A stretch of 64,000 nt of DNA from Actinophytocola sp035634895 (GTDB lineage: Bacteria; Actinomycetota; Actinomycetes; Mycobacteriales; Pseudonocardiaceae): contig NZ_DASQCC010000189.1 of assembly GCF_035634895.1 (NCBI RefSeq), positions 46,416 to 110,415 of the forward strand. The letters run 5' to 3'. Positions 42,280 through 50,486 of the stretch are shown here, piece after piece; position 1 is the stretch's first letter; each line of letters opens with the position of its first letter. The translations under genes and the position numbers were made by a program. The notes beneath the pieces are model-generated. The model was not told the DNA's origin, did not search any database, and saw only the letters and a list, made by a program, of their open reading frames with translations.

Positions 42280-43419
42280 TCAGCCGCCGAGGCGGACCGG
42301 GAGGGCGGTGAGACGCCAGGTGCCCGGGTCCGGGGCGCGAAGTTCCACCGGGTCGGCGGCGAGCGTCAGCCCACGGGCGAGCAGGGCGGACAGGGCCACC
42401 TCGGTCTGCACCCGGGCGTGCGCGGCGCCGAGGCAGAAGTGAGGGCCATGACCGAACCCCAGGTGGGTCGCCGCGCCGCGGGTCATGTCGAAGTCGTCGG
42501 GGTCGGGGAACGCCCGTGGGTCACGGTTGGCGGCCGCTATCGCGACGGTGACCGGCTCGCCGGCCTTCACCGCCGTGCCGAACAGGTCGACGTCCTCGGT
42601 CGCGTGGCGCGGGACGGTCAGCAGCTGGGGGCCGCACCAGCGCATCAGCTCGTCGACCGCGCCCGGCAGGAGGGACGGGTCGGCGCGCAGTGCGGCCAGC
42701 GCGTCCGGGCGGGCCCACAGCTCGGCCACCGCGTTCGCGATCAGGTTCGCCGGGGTCTGGCCGGCCAGGACCAGGTGCCAGACGAGGGTGACGAGCTCCG
42801 TGTCGGTCAGGCGGTCCTCCGCGGCCACCAGATCCGCCAGGAGGCCCGTTCGGGGGCGGGCGGCGACGATGGACCTCGCGGACTCGACGATGCCCGGTAT
42901 CGCCCCGCCGAGGCGCGGAGCGTCGAAGTCGGCGACGATCGCGCCCCACTCCACCCAGGCCGGCCGTTCCCCGGCCGGGATGCCCACCAGCTCGCAGATC
43001 ACGTGCATCGGGAGCGGCTTCGCGAAGTCGCGCAGCAGGTCGGGCGCCGGCGGCAGCTCGGCGAGGAGCTTCGCCACCACCGGCTCGACGTCCGCGCGGA
43101 AGTCCTGGGCGCGCCGGGCGGTGAACGCGGGCGCGGCAAGGCGGCGTAGGCGCAGGTGGTCGGGGCCGTCCAGCTCGGACATCGTCCGCAGGTACTCGTC
43201 GTAGCCCGCCGGGACGCCCGGGATGCCGACGAAGCTGCTCGACGTGATCGCGAACCGGGGGTCGGTCAGCATGGCCCGCGCGTCGCCGTGCCCGGTCAGC
43301 GCCCACATCGGCATGCCGGGGACCTTCAGGCGCACGACCCGTGCCGCCTCACGGGCATGCCGGTAGGCGGTGAACGGGTCGCGGATCACCGCGGGGTCGG
43401 TCAGCTCGACCTCGTACAT
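42280..43419 (-). CDS. cytochrome P450 of the conservon
   Basis: The 379-aa P450 has I-helix LVLAGQTPANL (residues 217-227, with AGQTP replacing AGxxTT), ExxR as ELMRW (257-261), and heme loop GFGHGPHFCLG with Cys329. The start is ATG 43419, preceded by GGAG. P450 genes commonly follow cvnD in Streptomyces conservons (cvnE position), so this is probably the effector or signal-making enzyme of conservon 2, although 139 bp separate it from cvnD. It would need a ferredoxin, none of which is encoded nearby. Confidence 0.92.
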   Translation of the reverse strand: MYEVELTDPAVIRDPFTAYRHAREAARVVRLKVPGMPMWALTGHGDARAMLTDPRFAITSSSFVGIPGVPAGYDEYLRTMSELDGPDHLRLRRLAAPAFTARRAQDFRADVEPVVAKLLAELPPAPDLLRDFAKPLPMHVICELVGIPAGERPAWVEWGAIVADFDAPRLGGAIPGIVESARSIVAARPRTGLLADLVAAEDRLTDTELVTLVWHLVLAGQTPANLIANAVAELWARPDALAALRADPSLLPGAVDELMRWCGPQLLTVPRHATEDVDLFGTAVKAGEPVTVAIAAANRDPRAFPDPDDFDMTRGAATHLGFGHGPHFCLGAAHARVQTEVALSALLARGLTLAADPVELRAPDPGTWRLTALPVRLGG

Positions 43420-43519
43420 GTCAGCTCCAGATTTTGTTGTCATATGACGTCATCATCTGGAATTGGCCCAGGCGCTGTCAACCGGCGGGGTGCACGAAAA
43501 CGCAACTCGGTGTGTCCCG

Positions 43520-43558
43520 ACGCGGGACTCGGGGTGTTTGAACGCGGGACTCGCGGGG
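43520..43558. repeat. short intergenic direct repeat
   Basis: ACGCGGGACTCGGGGT (43520-43535) and ACGCGGGACTCGCGGGG (43542-43558) flank GTTTGA, just after cvnD2. A weaker third copy (CGCAACTCGGTGTGT) precedes them. I believe similar GAGTCCCGCGTTCAAAC units are dispersed in related genomes; not checked. Confidence 0.5.
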
Positions 43559-44143
43559 TTAGCTGGGGGCGCCGGTCAGGCGGGCCTCGGACATCGCGTG
43601 TTGGAGGAGGGTGATCAGGACCTGCTTGGTGGACTCGCGGTCGCGGGCGTCGCACAGCAGGATCGGGGTGCTGTCGTCCAGGTCGAGGGCGCCCCGGACC
43701 TCCTCGGTGCCGTAGCGGTACGCGCTGTCGAAGCAGTTGACCGCCACCACGAACGGCAGTCCGCGCCGTTCGAAGAAGTCCACCGCGCCGAAGCAGCTGT
43801 CCAGGCGACGGGTGTCGGCCAGCACGACCGCGCCGATGGCGCCCCTGGCCAGCTCGTCCCACATGAACCAGAAGCGGTTCTGGCCGGGCGTGCCGAACAG
43901 GTACAGGATCAGCTGCGGGTTGATCGTGATGCGGCCGAAGTCCAGCGCGACCGTCGTCGTGGTCTTCTGCTCGACGCCGGACAGGTCGTCGACGCCCTCC
44001 GACGCCTCGGTGATGAGCTCCTCGGTGCGCAGCGGCGGGATCTCGCTCACCGAACCGACCATGGTGGTCTTGCCGACGCCGAAGCCGCCGGCGATCACGA
44101 GCTTGGTCGCCCTGGCTTGCGGGTCAGAGCTTGCGTATGCCAT
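43559..44143 (-). CDS. cvnD: conservon 2 CvnD-type small GTPase
   Basis: The 194-aa protein has G1 GGFGVGKTTMVGS, FGTPGQNRFWFMWDE, and VVAVNCFDSAYRY at the specificity loop. The ATG at 44143 overlaps the cvnC end by 20 bp, the normal conservon arrangement. It is of equal length to the first CvnD in this window but clearly a separate paralogue. Confidence 0.92.
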   Translation of the reverse strand: MAYASSDPQARATKLVIAGGFGVGKTTMVGSVSEIPPLRTEELITEASEGVDDLSGVEQKTTTTVALDFGRITINPQLILYLFGTPGQNRFWFMWDELARGAIGAVVLADTRRLDSCFGAVDFFERRGLPFVVAVNCFDSAYRYGTEEVRGALDLDDSTPILLCDARDRESTKQVLITLLQHAMSEARLTGAPS

Positions 44144-44495
44144 CGAGAACCGCCTGTAGAACATGTTGGCTTGGCCGCTCGTTCGCCGGCGCGACCGGTG
44201 AGCGGAAAATAATAAGGCGCTGGTTGATGAGGTCGCTCAGCAGGACCTTGACCACCTGCAGTGGCAGGTCGACCTTGGCGGCTATCTCGACCACCGAGGT
44301 CGGGAACTGGCAGGCGGACATGATCCGTTCGTACTCCGGCTCGATGTCGACTTCCGTGGCCGGGTGCATCGCGACGACGAGGGTGATCAGGTCGAGACCG
44401 AGGGTGTCCGACCGCGTGCGACCACCCGTCATGGCGTACGGCCGAACCAGCGAGCCGTCGGCCTCGTCGATCCAATCCTCGTCCTTGGCTGTCAT
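44124..44495 (-). CDS. cvnC: conservon 2 CvnC (DUF742)
   Basis: The 123-aa DUF742 protein has LVRPYAMTGGRTRSDTLGLD near the N-terminus, CQFPTSVVEIAAKVDLPLQV as the winged-helix part, and the tail LQAVLDGIRKL. The ATG at 44495 overlaps the cvnB stop by 4 bp. The frame is open further upstream but inside cvnB. Confidence 0.92.
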   Translation of the reverse strand: MTAKDEDWIDEADGSLVRPYAMTGGRTRSDTLGLDLITLVVAMHPATEVDIEPEYERIMSACQFPTSVVEIAAKVDLPLQVVKVLLSDLINQRLIIFRSPVAPANERPSQHVLQAVLDGIRKL

Positions 44496-44905
44496 GGCAC
44501 TGGTCGATCCAGGAACTCTCGCGGCTTGGCGGTGAGGACCGCGCCGACGCGCTTGACCATCATGTTCATCTCGTACGCGATCATGCCCACGTCCGCCTGC
44601 TCGTCGGCCAGCAGCGCGAGGCACGCGCCGTGCCCGGCCGCCGTCACGAACAGGAACGCGTGGTCCATCTCGACCAGCGTCTGCCGGACGTGCCCGCCGC
44701 CGAAGTGGCGGCCGGTGCCCCTGGCGAGGCTCTGGAACGCGGACGCGACCGCCGACAGGTGTTCCGCGTCACCGGTGGACAGGTTGCTCGACCGGCCGAT
44801 CAGGAGGCCGTCCGCAGAGAGCACCACGGCACGGTCGACGCCGGCGACTCGCTTGACCAGCTCGTCAAGCAGCCAGTCCAGCTCATTCACTGCGGTGTTG
44901 GCCAT
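44492..44905 (-). CDS. cvnB: conservon 2 CvnB roadblock/LC7 protein
   Basis: The 137-aa roadblock domain runs from LDWLLDELVKRVAGVDRAVV through VLSADGLLIGRSSNLSTGDA to MIAYEMNMMVKRVGAVL. It overlaps cvnA by 23 bp upstream and cvnC by 4 bp downstream. Confidence 0.92.
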   Translation of the reverse strand: MANTAVNELDWLLDELVKRVAGVDRAVVLSADGLLIGRSSNLSTGDAEHLSAVASAFQSLARGTGRHFGGGHVRQTLVEMDHAFLFVTAAGHGACLALLADEQADVGMIAYEMNMMVKRVGAVLTAKPREFLDRPVP

Positions 44906-47546
44906 TGCCTGGGCTCCTCCCGTTCAACGTCTCCTCGGCGCCCTGCGCGTGCCGGCCCCGCCGGCTACCCGCCTGGAAGGCGGCCAGCCTGCTCCGGGCC
45001 TGCTCCGGGGAGTCCTCGCGGCCGAGCTCCGAGTTGCCCTGTGACGTGGGCCACGACGGAGCGGGCTCCTCCCGCAGCTGCGGTGCCAGGTTCTGCTGGC
45101 GCCGGCGCTGGGGAAGCGGCGGCCTGCCCGCCATCTGCGGCGCGAACTGCTGCGCCTGCTGCTGTGCCGACTGCTGTGCCGCCTGGGGCTGTGCAGCCTG
45201 GGGCTGCGCCGCGTCCGGCTGTGCCGGTGGCAGCTGGCGGGTGTCCGAGTCCAGCGGGGCCGGCTCGGCGAGCTCCTCGGCGACGGGTTCCGGCATGGGC
45301 GCGGGCGCCCGAGGCGGCTCGGGTGTGGCCGTCCTGGGTGGCTCGGGCGGCTGTTCCGGCGGCGGGCTCTGCGGCCGGCGCGTCGGCAGGCTCGGCTTGA
45401 GGTCGCCGTCGGCGGGCAGCTGCGGCCGGAACAGGTCCTCGCCCGGCCGCGACTCCACCATCGGCAGCGGCGGCAGGCCGGGCAGGTTCACCGCGCCGGG
45501 GATCGACAGCCTGATCGACGTGCCGGGCGCCGGTCCCGACACCGAGGTGACGGCCGGGAGGTTGTTGTCGGTCCGCTCGGACGGGGTCTCCGGCGGCGCC
45601 TTCCGCTCCGGCTTGATGCCCTCGTCGGCCGAGGTGGGAGCCTCGGTGTCCGGGCCGAGCAGCTCGTTGCGGACCAGCACGATCGCCCTGGTGCCGCCGT
45701 ACGCGGAGTCCCGCAGCGAGACGCCGATGCCGTGGCGTGCCGCGAGGCGGGCGACCACGAACAGCCCGAGCCGCGGCTCGGCGGACAGCGCCATGATGCC
45801 GAAGTCCGGTGGGTTGGCGAGCATGCTGTTGAGATCGCCGATGCGGTCCGCTTCGATACCGAGTCCCTGGTCCTCGATTTCGAGAACGACTCCACGGCCG
45901 ACGATGTTGCCCCGCACCTCGACCCGCGAACCGGGCGGGGAGAAGGTGGTGGCGTTGTCGATCAGCTCGGCGAGCAGGTGCACGAGGTCGCCGACGACCG
46001 GGCCGATGACCTTGCGCGCCGGCAGCTTGGACGTCTTGACCCGCGCGAAGTCCTCGGTCTCGGCGGCCGCGCCGCGGACGACCTCGGTGAGGCTGACCGG
46101 GTTGCGCCAGCGCCTACCCGGCTGACCGCCACCGAGAATGATCAGGTTCTCCGCGTTGCGCCGCTGGCGGGTGGTCAGGTGGTCCAGCTGGAACAGCACC
46201 TCGAGCTGCTCCGGGTCCTCCTGCTTGCGCTCGGCCTCGTCCAGCGTCTTGAGCTGGCGTTGCACGATCCCCTGGCTGCGGCGGGCGATGTTGAGGAACA
46301 CCTTGTTGGTGCCCTCGCGGGTCTTGGCCTCCTGGACGGCCGCCGCGACCGCGGTCTGCTGCGCCTTGTTGAACGCGTCCGCGACCTCGCCGATCTCGTC
46401 GGAGCCGTACTCACGCAGCATGACCTCGCTGGCCTGGACGTCCGCGCCGGTCCGGACCCGCTCGACCAGTCCGGGCAGATGGGTCTCGGCCAGCTCGAGG
46501 GTCTCGGTCCGCAGGCGGATGAGGCGTTCGATGAGCCGGCGCGACAGCCGCAGCGCGAGGATGAAGACCGCGCTCACCAGCAGGAGCACCAGCACGGCCG
46601 CGATGATCGACTCGGTGAGCGTGCCGTTGACCTTCGACAGCGCCAGCGCGTTGGTGGCGTCGTTCTGGCTCTGGAGCATGACCGTCAGCGCCTTGGCGAC
46701 GTCACCGGCCGCACCACGCCAGAGGTCCTCGCTGATCGGGATGTTGTTGCTGCCGCCGACCAGCGTGTCCTCGACCGACATCAGCCGCAGCCAGGCCGAG
46801 CTGCCGGTGAGCGTGCGGTACTGCGCCTGCACGGCCGGCTCGGTGAGCGGGATGGTCTCCTCGAGCTCCAGGTGGTAGGAGCCGACCTGGCCCTGGTAGG
46901 TGCTGAAGTCCACCCGGGTGAGGCCGCCGCCCACCAGCTCCGCTGCGGCGAGGGCGTCGGAGCGCTGCATGAGGTCCGCGCCCTGCAGCAGCGGCGCGAC
47001 GATCATCTGCCGGTACGCGATCTCGGCGTCCGGCGCGAACTGCGCGAGGCCCTTCGCGCCGGCGACGAACTGGTCGACGATGTCGTTGTAGAGGTCGAAC
47101 GCCTCGTTGATGGGCACCTGGCCGCCGTCGACGCGGGCCCGCATGGTGGGCAGCTCGCCCATCAACCTCTTGAACTGGCTGATGGACTTGTCCACGTTGT
47201 CCGGCGCCACCGAGGCCAGCTCGTCGAGGCCCTCGATGGCCTGGCCGGCGACCGAGTCGGTACCGGCACGCTGCTTGATGAGGTCGGACTGGAAGGTGCC
47301 GTAGCTGGCCAGGCGGCGCAGCGTCAGGCGGCGCTCCTCCTGGAGCGAGACGATCAGCGGGAGCACCCGATCCTGCGCGGAGCTCGCGATCTGGTAATAA
47401 TTCTTGGTCTTCGCCGCGTCGAAGATCAGATATCCCGCACCGAGCGCCCCGGCGAGCAAGAATACGATGCTCGGCACGAGTGCGAGGGTGAGCACACGGG
47501 TACGAATTGACAGAGCCCGGCGCCGCCGGATGGACGTATTCTTCAC
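44883..47546 (-). CDS. cvnA: conservon 2 CvnA membrane sensor ATPase
   Basis: The 887-aa protein has membrane helices near residues 20-40 (LTLALVPSIVFLLAGALGAG) and about 305-325, an extracytoplasmic nitrate-sensor-like domain between them, HAMP (SDEIGEVADAFNKAQQTAVA), and a GHKL ATPase (ELIDNATTFSPPGSRVEVRG, DQGLGIEADR). The C-terminal ~220 residues are Pro/Gln/Ala-rich and disordered. I chose the GTG at 47546 with GGAAAG upstream; an in-frame GTG at 47576 is possible. It is longer than CvnA1, mainly in the tail. Confidence 0.9.
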   Translation of the reverse strand: MKNTSIRRRRALSIRTRVLTLALVPSIVFLLAGALGAGYLIFDAAKTKNYYQIASSAQDRVLPLIVSLQEERRLTLRRLASYGTFQSDLIKQRAGTDSVAGQAIEGLDELASVAPDNVDKSISQFKRLMGELPTMRARVDGGQVPINEAFDLYNDIVDQFVAGAKGLAQFAPDAEIAYRQMIVAPLLQGADLMQRSDALAAAELVGGGLTRVDFSTYQGQVGSYHLELEETIPLTEPAVQAQYRTLTGSSAWLRLMSVEDTLVGGSNNIPISEDLWRGAAGDVAKALTVMLQSQNDATNALALSKVNGTLTESIIAAVLVLLLVSAVFILALRLSRRLIERLIRLRTETLELAETHLPGLVERVRTGADVQASEVMLREYGSDEIGEVADAFNKAQQTAVAAAVQEAKTREGTNKVFLNIARRSQGIVQRQLKTLDEAERKQEDPEQLEVLFQLDHLTTRQRRNAENLIILGGGQPGRRWRNPVSLTEVVRGAAAETEDFARVKTSKLPARKVIGPVVGDLVHLLAELIDNATTFSPPGSRVEVRGNIVGRGVVLEIEDQGLGIEADRIGDLNSMLANPPDFGIMALSAEPRLGLFVVARLAARHGIGVSLRDSAYGGTRAIVLVRNELLGPDTEAPTSADEGIKPERKAPPETPSERTDNNLPAVTSVSGPAPGTSIRLSIPGAVNLPGLPPLPMVESRPGEDLFRPQLPADGDLKPSLPTRRPQSPPPEQPPEPPRTATPEPPRAPAPMPEPVAEELAEPAPLDSDTRQLPPAQPDAAQPQAAQPQAAQQSAQQQAQQFAPQMAGRPPLPQRRRQQNLAPQLREEPAPSWPTSQGNSELGREDSPEQARSRLAAFQAGSRRGRHAQGAEETLNGRSPGNGQHRSE

Positions 47547-47812
47547 CGCGGTCCGCTTTCCTTCCGGCGTTCCCACTGGTTGTCGTTAGGGCACCGCTAC
47601 TTGCCGTCCCGGACCCGAGCGGGAACGGTAAACACCGTCGGACGGCGAGTCAAATATTGTCACGGTGGTTGTTACCGGTATGCAGTACACATCGAGAAAA
47701 CTGGTAACCGGCCAGACCAGCGGGCGGTGCATAACGACCCGAAACACTCCCCCAAACGGGTCATTTCGTCGCAATGCGCTGCTGACCCGTCACCGTGCGG
47801 ATTGGTCTGGAC

Positions 47813-48424
47813 CTATCGGAACATCCGGCGCCAGGTGAGTTGCTCGCCGCGGCGACCCCCGTCACACACCATTGGTTGGAAACTCTCCGTGAACGCGTAG
47901 GCACCGGGAGTGTCACACGGCTCACCCGGGCGGACGAACTGTGGCTGCGGACCGCCGGGTTGGGGGTTGGTCGGGACCGTCGGCTGGGTGACGGGAGGAG
48001 GCACGATCTCGGCGGTCTGGGAGTACACCGGCGGGGCGACGATGGCGCCGAGCGGCGGGGTCGAGGTGGTCGGTCCCGTGGACGGCTCGTGGCTGGTCGC
48101 GATCTTGGGCACGCCCGGCGTGTTTGCCTCCGGGTCCTCGCCGCCACCCGTGGTGAGCAGGACGATGAACCCGACCAGCGCGATGGCCACGGCGACCGTG
48201 GCGACCCGGAGGACGACGACGACCGTGTCGCGGTTGCCGCGGCGCTCCGTCTCGGCGTCCGGGGCGTCGGCCGCCTCGTCGGTGAACTGCTCGAACAGCA
48301 CGGTGGCGTCGCCATCCCGCTCTTCCGGCTGTTCCGCCTGTTCCGGCTGTTCCGCCTGTTCTCTGGCCCGCGCCGCCTTCGCCAGGGGGCCGCCCTTGGG
48401 CTCCTCGAACGATAGCCGCGGCAT
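47813..48424 (-). CDS. single-pass membrane protein with Pro-rich extracytoplasmic tail
   Basis: The 203-aa protein has an acidic N-terminus with a tandem EQAEQP repeat, coded by a 9-bp unit repeated four times at 48323-48358. One membrane helix follows (TVAVAIALVGFIVLLTT, about 76-96), then a Thr/Pro-rich stalk and a small conserved end with two Cys (PCDTPGAYAFTESFQPMVC), likely disulfide-linked. This end is common in actinobacterial proteins of unknown function. The start is ATG 48424 with GGGG six bases upstream. Confidence 0.75.
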   Translation of the reverse strand: MPRLSFEEPKGGPLAKAARAREQAEQPEQAEQPEERDGDATVLFEQFTDEAADAPDAETERRGNRDTVVVVLRVATVAVAIALVGFIVLLTTGGGEDPEANTPGVPKIATSHEPSTGPTTSTPPLGAIVAPPVYSQTAEIVPPPVTQPTVPTNPQPGGPQPQFVRPGEPCDTPGAYAFTESFQPMVCDGGRRGEQLTWRRMFR

Positions 48425-48567
48425 GATCATCCCCGTAATGTTCGTTCGCGGGCAGGTCGTCGATCAGGATAACGGTTGTGTCAACCCGCGCAATTAAATG
48501 ACGTTGACGCGAACAGGTGATTCAGTGACCATTGTTGGCGGTGGGACAAACCTTCGAAGGAGCGGTC

Positions 48568-48672
48568 ATGACGGGCATCGAGCGGCGACCGGAGCAGGGC
48601 CTCCGTGGCCGCGTGCTGCCCGAGCCGTGCCCGCGTGAGCTGCGGGAACGGCGCCCTGGCTCCCCACCGTGA
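48568..48672 (+). CDS. possible small protein (34 aa)
   Basis: ATG with GAAGGAG six to seven bases upstream opens a 34-codon frame, Arg/Glu/Pro-rich (MTGIERRPEQGLRG...). No homologue is recognised. It is supported only by the good ribosome site and codon use. Confidence 0.3.
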   Translation: MTGIERRPEQGLRGRVLPEPCPRELRERRPGSPP

Positions 48673-48802
48673 CCCGCATCGCGGGGATGCTTTCGGGAGC
48701 CGTCGGCCGGGAATTCCGGTAGGCGGCTCTGCTGTTTGTCATGCCATTAATTCGATATACCTCCGTGGCTCGGGTGGGCAGAGCGCGCGGGGTGCGTGTG
48801 TA

Positions 48803-48874
48803 CGGGTGCGAGGGGGACGGCAACCCACCTGACCTGGGATCAGGAGACACCGCGTTCGACTCGCGGGCATCCGA
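48803..48874 (+). tRNA. tRNA-Pro(TGG)-like sequence, non-canonical
   Basis: A 72-nt sequence folds as a cloverleaf: acceptor CGGGTGC (48803-48809) with GCATCCG (48867-48873), a short G/C D-stem, anticodon stem CCTGA/TCAGG with loop CCTGGGA, and T-arm CCGCG-TTCGACT-CGCGG. C1-G72, A73 and the TGG anticodon fit proline. However, position 8 is G, position 33 is C instead of U, and CCA is not encoded. It is a decayed or specialised tRNA, 13 bp before tRNA-Glu. Confidence 0.5.
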
Positions 48875-48887
48875 CGGTTTCACCGAG

Positions 48888-48962
48888 GGCGCGTTGGTCC
48901 AGCGGTATGGACACTGGCCTCTCAAGCCGGAGACACGGGTTCGAACCCCGTACGCGTCACCA
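48888..48962 (+). tRNA. tRNA-Glu (anticodon CTC), CCA encoded
   Basis: Full cloverleaf: acceptor GGCGCGT/ACGCGTC (one G-T pair), U8, D-stem GTCC/GGAC, anticodon stem CTGGC/GCCGG with loop CTCTCAA (CTC, U33 present), T-arm ACGGG-TTCGAAC-CCCGT, discriminator A and an encoded CCA (48960-48962). Confidence 0.9.
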
Positions 48963-48978
48963 GGCCGCTGAGGCAGCC

Positions 48979-49749
48979 TCACGTGCTGTTCAACGTGGCT
49001 GCCAGTGCGGTGAGCCGCTGTTCGAGGCGGGCGGTGTCCGCGGGTGCCACCGTCAGCCACTCGACCCGGTCGCGGTCGAACTCGCCGTGCACGAGGTAGC
49101 GGCCGGCGGCGGTGTCGAACCAGTTCAGCACGGGTGTGCGGGTGCGGCGGCCGAGCTGGTCGACCTCGTTGGCGGCGAGCTGGCCACCGCCGTGCCGGGC
49201 GGACTCGACGAGCGTGGTCACCGCCCCCAGCTCCCGGCCGGTGAGGCCGCCCCCGGTCAGCGTGCGTTCGAGGCCCGCGTACCCGGTCCTGGCGTACTCG
49301 TCGACGGCCGCGTCGAACACCTCGCGCGGCAGCCTGGCGACCCCGCCGGGCCCCGGCTTCTCGTCCGGCACCAACACGACGACCGCCGGCACCAGCCGCG
49401 CGTCCCGCACGGACGCGATGCGGACCTCGGCGTCGTTCTGCGCGGCGAGCACGCCACGCCGGCCGTCACTCGCGGCCAGGACCTTCAGGTGCTCACCGAC
49501 CGACAACCGGCCGTCTACGCTGAACGTGTGCCGGCCGAGCACCGCCAGCCGCTCCTCCAGCACGGGCGCGACCTCGGCGCCGTCGTGCAGCCCCTTGTGC
49601 AGCAAGGACTGCCGGACCTCGGCACGCAGCGCCGCGCGTTCGGCCGCGGTGTGCCCGAAGGAGGCCACGTCGAGGGGGTAGGGACGTTCGGTGAAGCCGA
49701 GGTGCTCCCAGAGGAGGTCGAACTCCTGATGGGTCAGGGAGGCGTTCAA
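48979..49749 (-). CDS. espG: EspG-family ESX secretion chaperone
   Basis: The 256-aa protein matches actinobacterial EspG: LTHQEFDLLWEHLGFTERPY at the start, then VDGRLSVGEHLKVLAASDG and a C-terminal ARYLVHGEFDRD-like strand region. EspG proteins bind PE/PPE- or WXG-type substrates and keep them soluble for type VII secretion. The start is a TTG at 49749 that overlaps the previous stop (TTGA); the frame is open upstream inside the hydrolase gene. No ESX core gene is in the window. Confidence 0.83.
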   Translation of the reverse strand: MNASLTHQEFDLLWEHLGFTERPYPLDVASFGHTAAERAALRAEVRQSLLHKGLHDGAEVAPVLEERLAVLGRHTFSVDGRLSVGEHLKVLAASDGRRGVLAAQNDAEVRIASVRDARLVPAVVVLVPDEKPGPGGVARLPREVFDAAVDEYARTGYAGLERTLTGGGLTGRELGAVTTLVESARHGGGQLAANEVDQLGRRTRTPVLNWFDTAAGRYLVHGEFDRDRVEWLTVAPADTARLEQRLTALAATLNST

Positions 49750-50426
49750 CGCAGATGCGCGTCGAACCAGTTCAGCACGCGCTGCCAGGCCTCCATGGCC
49801 GTGTCCGGGTAGATGTCGAACCTGTGGTCCGCGGCCGGGTAGAGCACGACGTCGTTGGCCGTCTCGGAGCGCCGCGCCGCTTCCCGCAGGAGCGCCACCT
49901 CGTCGGCCACCTTGTCGCCGAACAGGCCCAGCCACGGGCACCGCAGCTCGGACGCCACGTCCACCAGCGCCGGCAGCCCGGGCGACGCGGGCTGGAGAAT
50001 GCCACCGCCGGCGACCGAGACGGCCGCGCCGATGTCGCGGCTCGCGGCCACCACGAGCGACACCGCGCCACCAAGCTCGAAGCCCACGACGCCGATGCGG
50101 TCCGCCTCGATGCCGTGCTGCGCGAGCCAGCCGAACGCGATGTCGGTGTGGGCGAGCACCGAGTCGCCGGACAGCGTGCTGGCGCGGTCCCGTGCCGTGT
50201 CGGCATCGGTCTCGGTGGAGTCGCCGTCGTAGATGTGCGGGGCGATGGTCAGCCAACCCTCGTCCGCCAGCCCGGAGACCAGCGCCCGCATGGTGTGGGT
50301 GATGCCGCGTTCCTCGTGCAGGACCACGACGCCGCCTCTGACGACACCGTGCGGTTGGGCGAAGGTCATGCGGAGCGCACGACCGTCGGCCAGCTGGACA
50401 GGCTCGGTGCGGGTGGCTGCGGACAT
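49746..50426 (-). CDS. dienelactone-hydrolase-family protein lacking the nucleophile
   Basis: The 226-aa alpha/beta-hydrolase of the DLH family has VVVLHEERGITHTMRALVSG as the oxyanion segment, GDKVAD for the Asp and ADHRFD for the His. The nucleophile elbow normally reads GxCxGG but here is GFELGG, with Glu at the Cys/Ser position (IGVVGFELGGAVS). Ordinary DLH chemistry is therefore doubtful. The start is ATG 50426 (in-frame TTG at 50438). It is translationally coupled to espG. Confidence 0.85.
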   Translation of the reverse strand: MSAATRTEPVQLADGRALRMTFAQPHGVVRGGVVVLHEERGITHTMRALVSGLADEGWLTIAPHIYDGDSTETDADTARDRASTLSGDSVLAHTDIAFGWLAQHGIEADRIGVVGFELGGAVSLVVAASRDIGAAVSVAGGGILQPASPGLPALVDVASELRCPWLGLFGDKVADEVALLREAARRSETANDVVLYPAADHRFDIYPDTAMEAWQRVLNWFDAHLR

Positions 50427-50486
50427 CCGCCTACCCAACCACGCCGAGGTGAACGGGAGTCAACGATTCCCAGCCGATCGGAGTAA

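Noticed and set aside
43440..43455. Palindrome ATGACGTCAT upstream of the P450 start as an operator
   Set aside because: Ten bases, no second copy and no regulator gene next to it; may be chance.
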